A stretch of 64,000 bases of DNA. It comes from Trachythela sp. YZ-2020. Its lineage: Eukaryota; Cnidaria; Anthozoa; Malacalcyonacea; Clavulariidae. Below, piece by piece: positions 44,110 to 57,416 of this stretch. The first letter of the stretch is position 1, and each line of letters opens with the position of its first letter. The stretch covers positions 3,038,001 through 3,102,000 of the forward strand of contig JADLSH010000367.1 of the NCBI GenBank assembly GCA_016169945.1. Reading direction: 5' to 3'. The position numbers and the translations under genes are program-made. The notes below the pieces were generated by a model that did no database searches, had not been told where the DNA came from, and worked only from the letters and a program-made list of their open reading frames with translations.

Positions 44110-45800
44110 ACTGAGATATACGTATGGAAAATCTACAAAATATTTAAAAAGAATAACGTATGAACGGACTGGGCCTGTGTAGAAAGCTCAGAGAGGCAAA
44201 TGGAACTGAGATGGTAGAAACTTAACAGCTCCTCCGAAAGGGCAGCCATTTACTGGTGCTTTCCGGCATAAAAATTATAAATCATGATGAAATGCCGAAA
44301 TAATGAAGCTGATGAAAAATTGTAGATGAGGAGTGACCAGTAGCTTTCAGGCCGAAGACGTGTTGTGGTGAAATACAAGGGTTGCATTTCCACCATTTAT
44401 TGATATCATTTTTGGTTCAAAAATGTCGTTTTGGATAAGCAACGCAAGTGCACTAACTTATATACGCTCCAACCGTCCCCGTAAGTAAATGGAAGCGGGG
44501 AGATTGCCCCCGTGGTTCCGTTGCCCCTGAGAATGGGAGTCGGGACGGAACGAAATTAGTACTGAATAAGGAAAGCGGTGACATACCTTGGTGTGGGTAT
44601 AGTTAGCAGCCTATTGAAACCCTTATCCTGTTTCAGACTAAAATATAAATGCGTAATAACCTGGGGGCTAAATCTATCACACTATTTTAGACGAGAAAAC
44701 ACAAATCATACCGAACTGCAGACCAAAAGGCATAAAATATACCCTATTTCTGACCAAACTGTAAAATCTATACCCCAAGTAAGTTGAGACCAAAATAAAA
44801 CCACGGTCAAAACCATACATATATAGCGCATATATGGGAGCAGCCCCCTCTCACTTGGCGGAAAGCCGTACGCTCAGATCGAAATATTTTGGTTAGCATG
44901 ATCACACGCAATGCGTTGAAAGAAAGTCGTATGTGCGCATTTATCGGTATGTGTAAAGCGACATGCAAGACTGAAAACTTTGAAAGAAACTGCTCCTACT
45001 TAAGTTTCTCGCGTGACGATGAAATGTAATTGTTTCGTTTTGGTGGAAAACACCTCCGTATACAGAATTTTGCGTCAATGAAACAATCCGTCAGTAATTA
45101 AGAGATTGTCGGAACACCACAGAATCAAAAGTAAGAATCATAGTCATTATAAAGTTGCAATTACTTACTTTTTGGCTTTTCTTCTGTCTTTACTTTAAAT
45201 TTGAATTTTATGAACCAAAATAGAGAATAATTTATTGCGCACAAAGCAAACTAATCACGTAGAAAAAGATACGTCACTTAACTGCCACTTTGATCGCGTC
45301 AGCGCGTGTTTCGAACTTCTGAGAGTTCCATCTGTGTCATCAGTGGTTCCATTTACAAGACTGTGATTTTATGCTCAGAATTGATTAATTGAAAACTGAT
45401 GCATAGACAAGAAAATTATTCTTAAACAAATTTCGGCTAAAATGAAAGCTAGATGGAGGATGTGAGTTGAAAAAATGAAATATTATATGTCATTTGAACA
45501 AATTTTAAACGTTTTTCCATTTTGTTCTTGTGTGGAAGTGAAAAATCACTAACGATTTTTCAACAGACGCTCTTTGTGTGTCACCGGTGGGCGGCTCTGG
45601 GTGGGCGGTGGGTCATGCCATTATTTAAAAGCGTATCTGCGAAGGAGATATGAGAGGACTGGAACTGACGACTTAGTAACCTGGCTTTCTTGCACATGGC
45701 TCTGGCTTCGAAGAAAACGTGTTCATTTTGTTTATAAAATTCCTAATCGAGTCTGTTTGGCAATATTTGTTCATAAACTGTAAGATTTATTCTGTGAAGT
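44110..45800. other. Intergenic region between GIY-YIG ORF and GAR1
   Basis: The divergent upstream region of the two genes. No convincing ORF, SINE or TIR element was seen. GAR1 5' sequence and promoter must lie at the right side. A TATTTAAAAG run occurs at about 45623, but its role is not shown. Confidence 0.4.
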
Positions 45801-48800
45801 ATGTCATTCCGTGGTCGTGGCGGTGGTCGTGGGCCTCGTGGCGGTGGTCGTGGCGGTGGTCGTGGCGGTGGTCGTGGAGGTTTTCGTGGAGGTTTTCGTG
45901 GAGGCAGGGGTGGTAGAGGAGGGGGTCGTTTTCAAGATTATGGCCCTCCTGAACACGTTGTAGGTGAGTATGAATGAGTGTGTTTGTTATGTGTGTAGTA
46001 AATTTAAAAAGAGAAGTAAACGTTACTTATTAATATCATTGTATACAGTTTTTATGTACACTTCTATTGGGCTTTACATAATTATTTTCCTGGCATTCGC
46101 AATCAATGAAAATCGAGCTGATTTTCGTCTAGCGACATCATCGGGCCAAGGTCTAAGTAATCAATAGTACAATCAATACAAAGGTCTAAGTAAGGGCCTG
46201 TTCATATGATCCCGCTTACCGAGACGTCTCGCCTACCTATGATCTCGTCTCGCCTACCTATGATCTCGCCTCCTAGTATTACATCGTGTTCATATGAGAA
46301 AGCGGACTGGCCCGCTTGGCGAGATCTCGCCTGTGGGAGCCGAGACCATAGGTAGACGGGATGAAAAATATATTCCATATGAACACGCCAGCCCGCCTAC
46401 CGGGATAAAATCTAGAAACCAAATTTCCGATTTTGCCGCTTAATTTGACGATTTTTACGTAGTTTTATGAAATATGTTGCTAAACCAATGCTTTTTATTG
46501 CAAAAAAAATAAAAAGCAACAACACAATCGTTAAAATATTTGTGTTGCGTGCATGAAATGTACATGTTTTGCAACGCTAATTATAGAACAACATTGTAAT
46601 TTCATCTCGGCAAGAGGGATGAAAAACTCCATATGAACACACGGAAATATTCGTCCCGCTAGACGAGACGTCTCGGCAAGTGGGATCATATGAACAGGCC
46701 CTAAGGAAGGATTGGAAATGTCTGCGTATCTCCGGTGTAGAGTTTACATGGAATGCACCCTGGAGAGGGAGAGATGGAAATTCACCTCTGATAATAGTAA
46801 AATCTACTAGGACGTCTGAAGCCTGGGAGATAGGGAGGTGTGGATGTTTTCTGGAGTGACCCAATATATAAGTTGGTGCAGTTTTAGCCATAAATTGCAT
46901 TTGTTTTCGATAATTTTTGTGGAAACACACTTCATTTTTACCATGCTCACGAAAATAGGTGGCCACAGCACCCACAGATATCTGGCAACTGGGGTTCCGG
47001 GCCAGCCTAATTGTCCATTTAAACACAAAGTCATTTCTACTATAAAAATAATTACACAGCAAGATTTCACTTTGTGGACTGTCCTAAATAGGCCAGGCTT
47101 CCATGTAAAGAGCTGCCTCTCACCAGCCATATATATGCCAAAAATAAGTTTTAAAAATTGTCAGAACCAAAAAGCTAATAAAAAATGAAATAAGGATTAC
47201 CAAACAAGGAAAATTCCTGATTACTGATTATGACAGGCCTTGTCCTGATGAAAACAAAGGCGCTTGACAAATAGTGCTCTTCTGTGACCAAAGCCTCTTT
47301 TTACGCACCTACTAAAAGTCTAAAACAAGAGTCATTGACACATGACTGCTGCACACATTGGGCATGTCTTTAAAATCATTTTTTGATCTTGAAAAAAGGT
47401 GTGTGACAAAAGGGGTGTACACACGTGATGCTACCTTCTTACGGAGGTGCAAAATATAGAAATTGAAGAAACGCCTGTGGAGGTGGTAGCATGTTATGCA
47501 TGCATGCTCAATCAAGCACATTTCTGAGAAAGGCCTGATTTCAGTAGATACATACACACAAACAAGTGGAATAGGTTTTCCTGGTTCAAAAGCTAGCATA
47601 ACTATTTTTTAGACATCGGAAGACTTGCCAAGGAAAACTTGTCAATTTGTTGTCGTACACCAGAGAAAATATAATTTGTCAAGGAAACATTACTCGTCTG
47701 TATATACAGGACTTTATAAATGTTACTTTTAGAGCTTGGTGAATATTTACATCCATGTGAAGAAGATTTGGTCTGCAAATGTTTAAATGAAAAAATTCCA
47801 TATTTCAATGCACCTGTTTACCTTGAAGACAAGTCACAGATTGGAAAAGTTGATGATATTTTTGGACCATTCAATGACTTTGTATCCTTTTGAATGTAAA
47901 CTAATTAATTTATGTTGCCGTCCAAGGTTGATGTATATGTATATTTTTTAAAACACATAAAGATGACCAATTAAGTTAAATATATCAGTATTTAATATTA
48001 GCATAGCCATGAATAGCCGTGTCAAAAGCAAAGTCACTAGCACTGCGTGTCTTACCTCACAAAGTATTTAATAGAATAAAACTGCCTCAAATGTGTTGAT
48101 GCAGACCAAGAAAGAAGATGGAAAAATTTAGTGTATTGAGATGAAATGTCATTTTCCATTAAGTTCAATATTTGAAGGTGTGGAGAGCTTTTCACCAAGT
48201 TATAGATTGTGTTCATTGAAGTTGAATAGTATGTATTGTAATTTAAATCATTCATATACAGAGTTTAAATGTCACCATGCATGGATATAGATGAAACTTA
48301 TTCAACAATATTATGAATCCTTGGGCTAGAGCTATGGCCAGTATGGGCTAGAGCTGGGGAATAGCAGGATTTTAACAAAAACCTTTATTACTTTGGGAAA
48401 CATGCATCCTGCAAGAGCTGATGTTAAGTAACATCCATTCACTCCATTGCAAAGTTTCAAGTTCAATTTAATGTTTTATCACTGATTTAAACATTTCATT
48501 TCAGATTTGGTTTGTGCTCTTCAGCTTTTTAAATATTTTAGTAATTTAGATTAAATACATGCAATTATAGAAATTATATAACTATAGAATTCTTGGTAAA
48601 GATTATATAAAACGTAAATAATAGGTTACGGTAAATTCTTGTTTAGGCTTTAGCTGATTTCTTTAACGCATTCTCTGTTTGCATGCATCTTCCATCTTTT
48701 CTATATTTAAATTGTTTTAAAAGTGTGATATATTTCATACCTTAACAAGACAAGTTCTTTTCTGTCAAACTTGGAGCTGGAATGAATGCAACCAGTTTTA

Positions 48801-50513
48801 ATAATAAACAAAAGGTATAAAGAAACACATATCCTGTGTACAGTGTATTTACCAAATTACAGAAAGTTTTGTTAGGCATGATTGAATTGTGATTGATATT
48901 AACAATTGCATTCCTGTGTTAAATATTTTTTAGTTTTTTATTGATCCTGAAAAACTGCTACCTCTAGCAAGGTTCTTGCCAAAGCCTGGAGGACAAAGAG
49001 GTTTGTTTGGCTATTTTTTTCCAATATACAATATGTTAGTGTGATGGCTATATAAATTATTGTTGTAATGCAGGTTAAAGCTCTTCATGAGCTTTTAAAG
49101 AACCTACCCATGCATATCTTTAATTTAAATATAGTATAAATGAGAATTACAATATCATACACGACACGAACGAAAACGTGTCATTTATTTTTCAATCTTT
49201 GTTGATGAAATTTTCTCCATATTAGGTCCACGAGGGGGAGTGAGAGGAGGAAGAGGTGGCAGGGGACGTGGTGGTGGAGGCAGAGGTAAACAACTTTACA
49301 ATATGTTCAGAATAGAAGAATGTGTAAAAATTTAACCCATAATTGGCATAAATGATTTATTGAATGTTCACAGAATACATTTGTAACTAATGTAATGAAA
49401 ACGATTGACTAATAATTGATAATAATACATTCGAACCTCTATTAAACAGCCGCCCTTGGGTAATGGCTCTGTGACCACTTAATAGACCTGGCCTCTTAAT
49501 AGATGTCCTTTTATTAAACTCGAAATCACTGGTAACATGCAGTAACAAGTAAAACTTTAAAAACAAAAAATTAGTAAACAAACAGTTTTCAAAAATCAAA
49601 AAGAAACAAAGAAAGCAGTAACGAAACGAATAAAAAGTTAAATTGGCGAAATGAACAACAGAATAGCTGTTCTAAGTTACCTCGCGTCTTAAGTTTGGTC
49701 GTCTTACGCTTAAAATCATTCCTAATTCATTAGGCTGGATATGTAACAGAGATAAGAAAACAATACGAAACATCAATTAGGAGACCGTTCATAGGTGGCC
49801 GTGGCCGTTTAATATATTTCGCCGTTTAATAATGGGCTTATATACGGTAAGCTATAGGGAACAATCTTGATACGTGGCCATTTAACAGAGTGTGGCCGTC
49901 TGTAAAAGGAGGGTCTCTTATAAAGAGAGGGCTGCTTAATGGAGGTTCGAGTGTAATGCACTTTATTTTCAGTAGGTTTACACAAAACCCCACTCTACAT
50001 ATAAAAAAGTGAGAACATGAAGGTTCTGTGGTGTTTCCAACATGATAATTGTATGAGGGGGGACATGCGCAAACCCAATATCAAAGACAAGTAATGAAAT
50101 TGTACACATTTTCTTTTTCTAGGTGGTCGTGGCGGGGGCCGTGGAGGAGGTGGTGGTTATGGTAGAGGTGGTGGTTATGGTAGAGGAGGAGGGGGGAGAG
50201 GTCGCGGAAGAGGGGGAGGACGAGGATGTAAGTCTATTGATTACACACTTTGCAAATTAATGAATGTGTTTTTAGTACCTATAGAAATAAGAAAATAACA
50301 GCGAGTCCATCAGTGCATGTTGGAAATCACCAAACAATGAAATTCGTGAATATGCGTAATGTATGCCACAATGTATACGTTTCATCGATTGTTGTATATT
50401 TGAGTATTGTTCTCAGTCTCAGTTAATGTAATTTTTACACCATATTGTGGTATTTGTGTACGTACAATTGCCAAATCTTTAACGCATATATTTATACTTG
50501 TTTAGATCGATAA
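45801..50513 (+). CDS. GAR1: H/ACA ribonucleoprotein complex subunit GAR1, seven exons, 203 aa
   Basis: Exons: 45801-45963, 47733-47881, 48755-48814, 48934-49000, 49226-49285, 50123-50227, 50506-50513 (612 bp, phases consistent). The N-terminal GAR domain (1-43) is FRGG/RGG repeats. The core (about 47-145) has [60 protein letters not shown] and [18 protein letters not shown], the conserved Gar1 beta-barrel that binds dyskerin. The C-terminal GAR domain (about 146-200) is RGG with two GGGYGRG units. GAR1 is a nucleolar and Cajal-body subunit of pseudouridylation and telomerase RNPs, and the length is close to the 217 aa of human GAR1. The last exon, 8 bp (giving Tyr-Arg-stop), is inferred; otherwise exon 6 reads through to a stop near 50297. 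Confidence 0.93.
46194..46701. mobile_element. Harbinger-type MITE in GAR1 intron 1
   Basis: TIRs GGGCCTGTTCATATGATCCC (then GCTTACCGAGACGTCTCG) are inverted at the right end. TAA flanks both ends (46191-46193, 46702-46704), the 3-bp TWA duplication of PIF/Harbinger elements. Inner GCCTACCTATGATCTCG units are tandem. 508 bp, noncoding. Confidence 0.88.
49438..49953. mobile_element. pogo/Tigger-like MITE in GAR1 intron 5
   Basis: CATTCGAACCTCTATTAAAC and the inverted GCTTAATGGAGGTTCGAGTG are flanked by TA. The interior has many TTAATAG/ATTAAAC-type repeats. It resembles the element at 13178-13539 (both GAACCTC ends, TA duplication). Confidence 0.85.
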
Positions 50514-52704
50514 TGTGATTCATTTCATGGCCAAAATCATTGAAGGAAAATATCTGGTTTCAATGACATTTCCGCACTTTCTGATTGTCTTATCTGTTCT
50601 CGTATTGTATATTAAAAGAAAGCACGTTGGGATTGTTGAAGGATTCATACGAAACCATAGGTCCAGCTAAAGAACAATTAAAGATGTATGTACATTGAAA
50701 CTGAACAATTTATTTTAGATGTTGAGATACGTTTTTATCACTCTTAGTCTTAAACAATAGGTGATGTGAATGCAACCCATTTTCAGGGAGACAAGCTATC
50801 CACAAGAAAATAGTCGCCACAATTTTGGATAAAAATAATTTAAAACAAAAAATTAATTTCTCCAAAATGCATGGTGGCGTTGTCGTACTTTGCTCACTTT
50901 CTACGCTGTAGCAATTAGTTTAAAATTTTCCTACAGCTGTTGCGAGCAACTCAACAATCATGTTATTCTTTGCAGAAGGAGAACTCGAAAAAGCACTAGA
51001 GAAAGCGTTAACGTGCACGCGTATTTTTCAAATACTGAAGCAATACGCTATTTATAATTGTTACACGAGTTCTCTCATGCTGGGGGGGGTTACTGAAGTG
51101 AAACTCTGTGTTCCACCAAGTGCATGTTTATAAGAATACAAAAATGTGAATGTGAACTTTTTGGAATAATTATGACCATAAAAAAAGAATTGTGGTTGAT
51201 TTTTTTTATCTTAAAATATCAATACGTGAAAATCCTTAAAAGAATAACAATCCCGACAGAAATATTTATGTGGGACGGTGAAGAATAAGAGTAAAGAGTT
51301 AATTTATCACAGTTGTAACTCATCTTAGAATTTCCTAATTCTTATGTTGTTCTAATTCTTATCGTGGGCAAATTGGAAAAAGTTGGAAAGGACTTGGTGG
51401 TTGTGCCCTTCCTCTGAAATCCAATAAAATCTCTCCCCCCCCCACACACAGACACTTTACTATCGGGTATTTCTTCATCCGCAACTGTGGTATGACGTGG
51501 GCTTGTATCATTTCGTGCGGTTTACGAAAACGTCCAACATTCAATATGTGTTCACGTGACCTTTAGCAGTTGACCGGACGTGTATTGGTGCACGTGCACT
51601 GTAGGATATTGCAGGATTCAGTTTTAGGTGCACCTCCGCACTCGTCCATGGGTCGACCTTCTTTAAGCCTGCGGGCCATTTGTAACCCATCAAAGGCCGC
51701 TATAAAATGTCTCTCTCTAAGTCTATTACACTTAGAGATGGATTTATTGCTTGTCAGAAGTCTGCAAACGTATTTCGATTTTCGGTGGCCAATGGCAATG
51801 CCAAAGGGCAAAGCCAAAATAAATTTGATTTGCACCTACTGCAAAGTCATAGAGACAAAGTTATACATGTCGATCTATACTTCAAAGACAAAGTTACATG
51901 ACATCAGTCAATATTATTCTCTGAGTGTTGGTTGCATTCTCATGTTTCGCCCACGAATATATATATTTTTCTTTACCCTAACTCTAAACGTATGAAACAA
52001 GAATTTAGAGTGTTCTAATATATATGGGATAAGCAGCATGAAATGAGCAACGTGAGATATATGAGATTATGGGTGCTTGAGGGATTAACGTTATTATGAT
52101 CATGCGCATGTCAAGCAGCATGCAATGAGCAGAATGAGGAGCAATTCTAATAATTTTTATAATCCTTTTAGACAAGTTTAATTTTTTCACAACATTTTTA
52201 CCGGAATCCAGACAAAAAGTAAAAAATAATCGTTTTAAACACGATATTTAGAAAATACTATGCATAATTTCCTCTTTTCGACTCTTCCATAGCCCCATAG
52301 CCATAGGACTTAAATTTATAAATCTCTAAAAAAAGTTAAGATGTGAAATTGAGCGTCTCCTGTTTAATCGGTTTCATATTGCTGTCTGAAGTCGAGTGCC
52401 TGCAGATAAACATTCATGCGGCGATAGTTTGCTTGATTTGTCATCATTGTCATTGAATATCGAATGAATGCTATCGTATCTTAATTACAATAATATCTTG
52501 CCTAATGACAAACATTTGTTAAGACGTAAAGCAAGTAGCCGGTGATAATTGCCTAACTTCTCGCTGTTTATTTCGCGTAAACTCGTGAAAGAAGAGTCAA
52601 TACAAAGTAAGCCACAGCCAAAGGCAAGTTCGGAAAAAACTCCCGCTGACTCCGCACGGGGAAACTGAATAAGAAGCTAGAATCAGTTGAAACAAGATCT
52701 GAAT
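50514..52704. other. GAR1 3' flank, unassigned ORFs
   Basis: Contains the GAR1 3' UTR and AT-rich intergenic DNA. At 51563-51995 three frames on both strands are open over 190-430 bp (for example + strand IACQKSANVFRFSVANGNAK and - strand MARRLKEGRPMDECGGAPK). None matches a family I recognise, so they may be a transposon fragment. Confidence 0.4.
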
Positions 52705-52803
52705 ATGAGCTCTGGTCACATTGCATATCATATGGAAGCCCAAAGAAGGCAGAAAGTATTGGATAAAAAACATACCGCCTTAGAAAGGATGGCAAGGGAA
52801 AAG
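52705..52803 (+). CDS. First coding exon, paralogous to that of the X-box gene
   Basis: ATG 52705 opens 33 codons ending at donor AAG|GTCAGT in phase 0. AYHMEAQRRQKVLDKKHTAL aligns with AFHMEALRKQRVLDRKNDAL of the exon at 60863-60952: same HMEA-R-Q-VLD-K--AL-R pattern, same exon end, same phase. No following exon of its own was found before 60.8 kb. It could be an alternative first exon splicing to 62607, or an orphan duplicate. Its upstream region lacks the X-box seen in the other copy. Confidence 0.6.
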
Positions 52804-53642
52804 GTCAGTGGACTCATATATATAATGTAGAATAACCATCGTATAGTTTGGCTTTTCTGCGGAAGCGGACTATCCCATGCGAGACATCCGCTAGACTGTA
52901 GACTGTTTAATCTAGAGTAGCGTTTCTCACGTTTCTGTCCAAGTAGGTAATTGGTTTTTCTTACTGCTAATTCACGACAATCATCCTAGGCTAGCTATGA
53001 CTTCTATAAAGTTGCAATTACTTGAGAACTGATGTGATATTAGTTTTGATATTTTGTAAAAAGCTATAGTTCACACAGTACGCGCAATTCATTGCCAGGC
53101 AACCAGTGCATGCGAAACTTCAACAAAACATTTTTTTATCAAATTTGTCATTTGAGCTTTTCTCAAGTTTTGAGACATAGAAAGATCTTAAGTATGAAAG
53201 GAAGGTCTGCTAAGCAATAATTGTAATCATTATTAAGTCTGATGTTAAGTGTAACTGGTTGAGAATTGTGGTACTCGGACATGGAGCCCAAATTCGCAAT
53301 TAATGTCCACTGACATGCATGTGCCCCCGCATGCACGACTTCACAAAATGTATTTATTGAGTATGCCATAATGCTGACAAAGCAGACAAATTTGGCACTA
53401 GCCACTACCAACACATTTTGACAGTTTTTGAGAGATTTATCAAAACTACTCCGAAGTTGCCGTGAACAAACGGTGCCACCACAGAAATAGTTATATAAAT
53501 TTTGCGGACATGACGTGGGATAACGTTTGTTTTGGTGTCGGTCCACAGTAGACTTTCTCCAAGTCTCTGTGTATCGGTCCACAATAGTGTAAATAACATG
53601 ACGTAGTTCGGGGTGGCGGAGCGAGACTTGTCAACTTCGGAA

Positions 53643-53835
53643 AATCTCGGTTCAAAACTGAACCGAAACCAGCGACTTGCTTCAACTTTCTCTTTTATTG
53701 TCTTTCTGTATCGATCTAGAATCTAGTATAATATAAATAACATGAGTTACACTATAAAAGATCAATACAGAAAGACAATGAAACTATGAAAGAGAGAGTT
53801 GAAGCAAGTCTTGCGGTTTCGGTTCAGACTTGCAG
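53643..53835. mobile_element. Fold-back repeat, GAAGCAAGTC arms
   Basis: CGGTTCAAAACTGAACCGAAACC, CTTGCTTCAACTTTCTC and ATTGTCTTTCTGTATCGATC are mirrored across the centre at about 53740. Overlapping short ORFs to the left contain GTCGGTCCACA direct repeats. Confidence 0.65.
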
Positions 53836-54476
53836 CAAGTCTAGTGTTACAGAATGTCAGAATGTGTCAAACAGGTGGGAATTTTGTCTGAGCATGCGTT
53901 AGAATTCGCGCGGTTATTAGGAATGAGACCTGGGGCGAGTACACTCGGCTATTGAATTTCCGAGCGATTTTTACACATTTTGGCCTAGTATAGATTTTTC
54001 TACCAATCGAAAATGTTTAATAGATTGATTGACTGAGGGTGCGAGAAAGGAATAAAAACTTTTGGAAACTTAAAAATTGCGCAAAAAAGAATTTTTTACG
54101 TATTGGAACAGATCGGAAACTCTCGGAACTCGACAAATTTTTCCCCAATATAAAGTATACGTATTTGGTTTTGAGTCTCGACAAAATTTTGAAATATTTT
54201 CCTTCTTTCATTTTACTGTGCTGATTTACACACCTTGAATTACTATTTATTATATTAGAGAGAAAGGGCAACATATTCACATGATTTCAAAACTGTCTGT
54301 ATTTCTGGAATCAATGGGCTTTAATCTCTCAACTGATTCCGTTTTAGCAAGCAAGAATAGTATAAACATGGAATTTCTGACAGGATTTTCAACGGTACTT
54401 ATGGAAACAATTACAGATCACATAAACAGTGTCACCGTTTTTGGTATTAGCGCGAATTTTTATATCCATATTAGTA

Positions 54477-54893
54477 TAGGTTATCATGCGATGGCGAGTA
54501 CAATTAGGGATTTACGAGTGGGCATCACGAGTACTATTAATCCCTAATTGTACGAGCAACATCGCATGATTACTTGTTTATTATTAGCATGACAAAATTT
54601 CCGCCATTTTGTTTGTTTTGGGAAAATCATTAATTGTACTGCAGTACAATTAATGAAATAATTGTACTCCTCTCAACCAATCAGCATCCAGTAATTTTGT
54701 CATGCTAATAATAACTTTGCTAATAATAACTTTGCTCGTACAATTAGGGATTAATAGTACTCGTGATGTTTGAAAATGTTGCCAAATTGGACTCGCCCCG
54801 GCGGCTCGTCCAATTTTGGCAAAATTTCCAAACATCACTCGTACTATTAATCCCTAATTGTACTCGCCATCGCATGATAACCTATACTTAATG
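54477..54893. mobile_element. MITE family C, copy 2
   Basis: ATAGGTTATCATGCGATG and the inverted CATCGCATGATAACCTAT bound it. Inside are the family C blocks GTACAATTAATG, CAAATTGGACTCGCCCCGGC and ATTAATCCCTAATTGTAC, in rearranged order and partly duplicated relative to 33480-33745, including a repeated TAATAATAACTTTGC. Probably two copies fused or one rearranged. Confidence 0.8.
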
Positions 54894-54943
54894 GATTAAG
54901 AAAGCTTCTTCATCCATTAAGAAAGCTCCTTAAGACTATTAAG

Positions 54944-55083
54944 GCTCTTTTCCACTCGTCGCAAAAACCAACTCGCAAGCTCGCTGCGAGTACTTTCATC
55001 CAATCACAATGCTCGACAGTTTATTTTAATTACATGCAAGAACTCGCAGCGAGTTGGTTTTGCGATGAGTGGAAAAGAGCCTT
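54944..55083. mobile_element. MITE with AAGGCTCTTTTCCACTCGTC ends
   Basis: AAGGCTCTTTTCCACTCGTC (then GCAAAAACCAACTCGC) is inverted at the right end, about 38-bp TIRs in 140 bp. The design (TTTTCCACT) resembles the element at 18992-19219. Confidence 0.8.
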
Positions 55084-55259
55084 GAGGATCAGTGCTCTCA
55101 CTTCTAAGGATTTTTCCTTAGAAATAGGAATTTTGCAAAGTTTTAAGGATTTTTTTAAGGAATTCCATTTTTAAGGAATTTTCTAAGGATTTTTTAAGAT
55201 TTCGACAAGGCCTTCAAAATATTAATATTGTCAGAAAAACGAGTATCCTTTGATTCTTA

Positions 55260-55425
55260 TATGCATTTTAGTAACAATTGGCCATGTCGCTTTTAATTGG
55301 GTTGTTTACGACTTTAATAGATCGAGGTTTCGATTCCCACCGTGGTCAGGCATATTTTTCAGCCTGCCCGGTGTGGATACACACTCAGAGTAATACCAGA
55401 AACATCATATTTAATAATTAATATT
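55260..55425 (+). mobile_element. tRNA-derived SINE fragment
   Basis: A B-box-like AGGTTTCGATTCCCACC at about 55324 is followed by GTGGTCAGGCATATTTTTCA, GCCTGCCCGGTGTGGATACA and CACTCAGAGTAATACC. The A box is poorly preserved. Interpretation as a SINE rests on the B box and the conserved-looking body. Confidence 0.5.
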
Positions 55426-56094
55426 TACTGTCGTCTGTCGCTTATTAAGCGCAAAAGGTGCTTTTTGTAAAGGACTAAAACAATAAACCCAGGATTTATA
55501 CGGCTGATCTTGGCCTTATGGGGTACTTACAAGGATAAACAAGTCATTTAAGGAATTTTGGGGAAATCTGAGGAATTTTGGAGCTCACACTAAGGAATAT
55601 CAAAATTTGGTTGTGAGAGCACTGTTGAGGATAGTCTCGTTTTGAGAAGTTGAAAAGTTGGCTTTTTCTTATTTTTCGCAAATCTACGAAATCTCACAGG
55701 TTTTGATAATAAGAAAACTATTTCAGTAATTTTTGTATAGAAAGATGTGTTGAAAAATTAATTCAAACCCACCGTAAGTTTAACTTTTTAATTTTATCTG
55801 TTCACGGAGCAAAAACAACTAGCATCTTCGAACAAAGTAAAATTTCGCTCATGTTTCGTCGTAGAATATCTTTTATAATTCTCTGATTTCAGTCCAATTT
55901 CATTCCTCCTGTTTATTTTGTCATAAACTTTGTAGAAAAGTATTTTAATACTGATAAATCCACTGTTTTCTCACCAAAAAAGACGCTCGAAAACTTTGTT
56001 TTTGCTCATTTTAACAAATTTTGAAATACTTTTTTGCGTGCGCCCGCAATTTGTTGACCAGCGCTGAGAAAATTCCCACTTGTGTTTTGTCATA

Positions 56095-56595
56095 GTGTCC
56101 CCCACGGGCCCCACTTGTCCCCCACGTGGTCGTGTCAAAAACAAATTTGTGAGGAAATTTCTTGTATATGACAAATTCTGCTAAATAATAAACTACGTTT
56201 CTGAAAACGCTTTCATTATCTATTTCTATTAGCAGTTAAAAGACTTTGGAGAGTGTCGATCCGCTAGCGTGAACAAACCTGTTGAGCGATATTTTCATTA
56301 ACAATGTTTCCAGTTTCTTAATTTAACCCATATATATGTTTTGGGGAAACGGTCAAAAACGGTTTATATTAGTCCAAATTTCTATATTTCGACCAAAGAA
56401 CGCAAGAACTAAAACTTAACCCTGCAGTATTTATTTGGGAGGACAGAATCCACGATCGAGGGGGGACACTATCCGCGTCGCCTATAGTGTCCAGAGAGAC
56501 CGCATCTGCTAGCAGATATTGTCCGGGGAGACACTATCCAGTAGCAGATAGTGTCCGGGGAACACTTTCTGCGGGGGACACTATCCGCTGTGACA
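56095..56595. mobile_element. Inverted-repeat element with GTGTCCCC ends
   Basis: ATAGTGTCCCCCACGGGCCC near the left and multiple GGGGGACACTATCCGC / AGATAGTGTCCGGGG units at 56455-56590 form an imperfect, partly tandem inverted end. The interior is AT-rich. Just right of it (56620-56806) lies an unassigned ORF ending QPQPQGRRQ. Confidence 0.5.
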
Positions 56596-57416
56596 CCTGT
56601 AAACGGGATGAAAGGAAGCATAATGGCGGAATTCTGGATTTATGCTCTCACCGGATGAGAAAAATCTACGACAAAACTTGCGGTGTAGTAAGAAAATTTG
56701 AGCACGGAATTCAGGACTTAAGAACCCTGTCGTGGACCCTGGCACAAGCCACAAGTCATTTTCACTTAAATTTCAAACAACCACAGCCACAGGGCCGTCG
56801 GCAGTAATTTGCTCATTCACGATTGTACTTCTTTTCATACTCTATCTATTTCTTGCAGAGCCAACTACAATCAACTCATCTGTTATAGTTTGTCGTTACT
56901 TTCACTGACATCGTGTATATATTCACCGACGCTTGTAATTGTATACGGAGCACATGAGGTTGTAAAAAGTTAAGAAGTGCGTTAAAATCCTTGAATTCTT
57001 AGGTTTTAGAAACTTCACAATTTTGATTAAAAATCCTCTCAGGAAGCACGGAAAATGCACTTCTGAGGCTTCAAAAATGCAAAATTTTCCTACCCCCCTA
57101 GGTTCAGCCACCCAATAACAATTTGCGCTCGCTGAGGTTTAGTAACTAACATCGCTTAAAACCCTACGTTGTCGGTAAATTTCAGCCCCCCCAATCCGAA
57201 AAAGCTTCCTACGGCACTGTCCTGAGACTGCAAGGCCGGAATTTGTTAGGCAAATACCTAATACCTTGTTTACAGACATCTCATACTTCCATGAGTAACT
57301 CTATGCCTGCGAGAAGCTCCGAAAAGAGTTTTCGTTTTCGTGATAAGGGTTTTCGGACTTGTTTCCCGTTATATAGTAGTATTTACGCGACAATTTAATA
57401 AGTGGTAATTATAAGT

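Noticed and set aside
46577..47188. Overlapping 107-161 aa ORFs on both strands in GAR1 intron 1
   Set aside because: No domain recognised, partly inside a MITE; both strands are open to a similar extent, as in repeat-derived DNA.
51563..51995. Possible gene downstream of GAR1
   Set aside because: Several frames on both strands are open, no splice-consistent model and no family match, so it was recorded only as unassigned.
53092..53104. X-box-like ATTGCC-A-GGCAAC near the 52705 exon
   Set aside because: It lies 0.3 kb downstream of that exon with no start codon or exon following it, so a promoter role is unsupported.
54039..54547. 61- and 88-aa + strand ORFs
   Set aside because: The second runs into MITE family C and neither has a recognisable domain.
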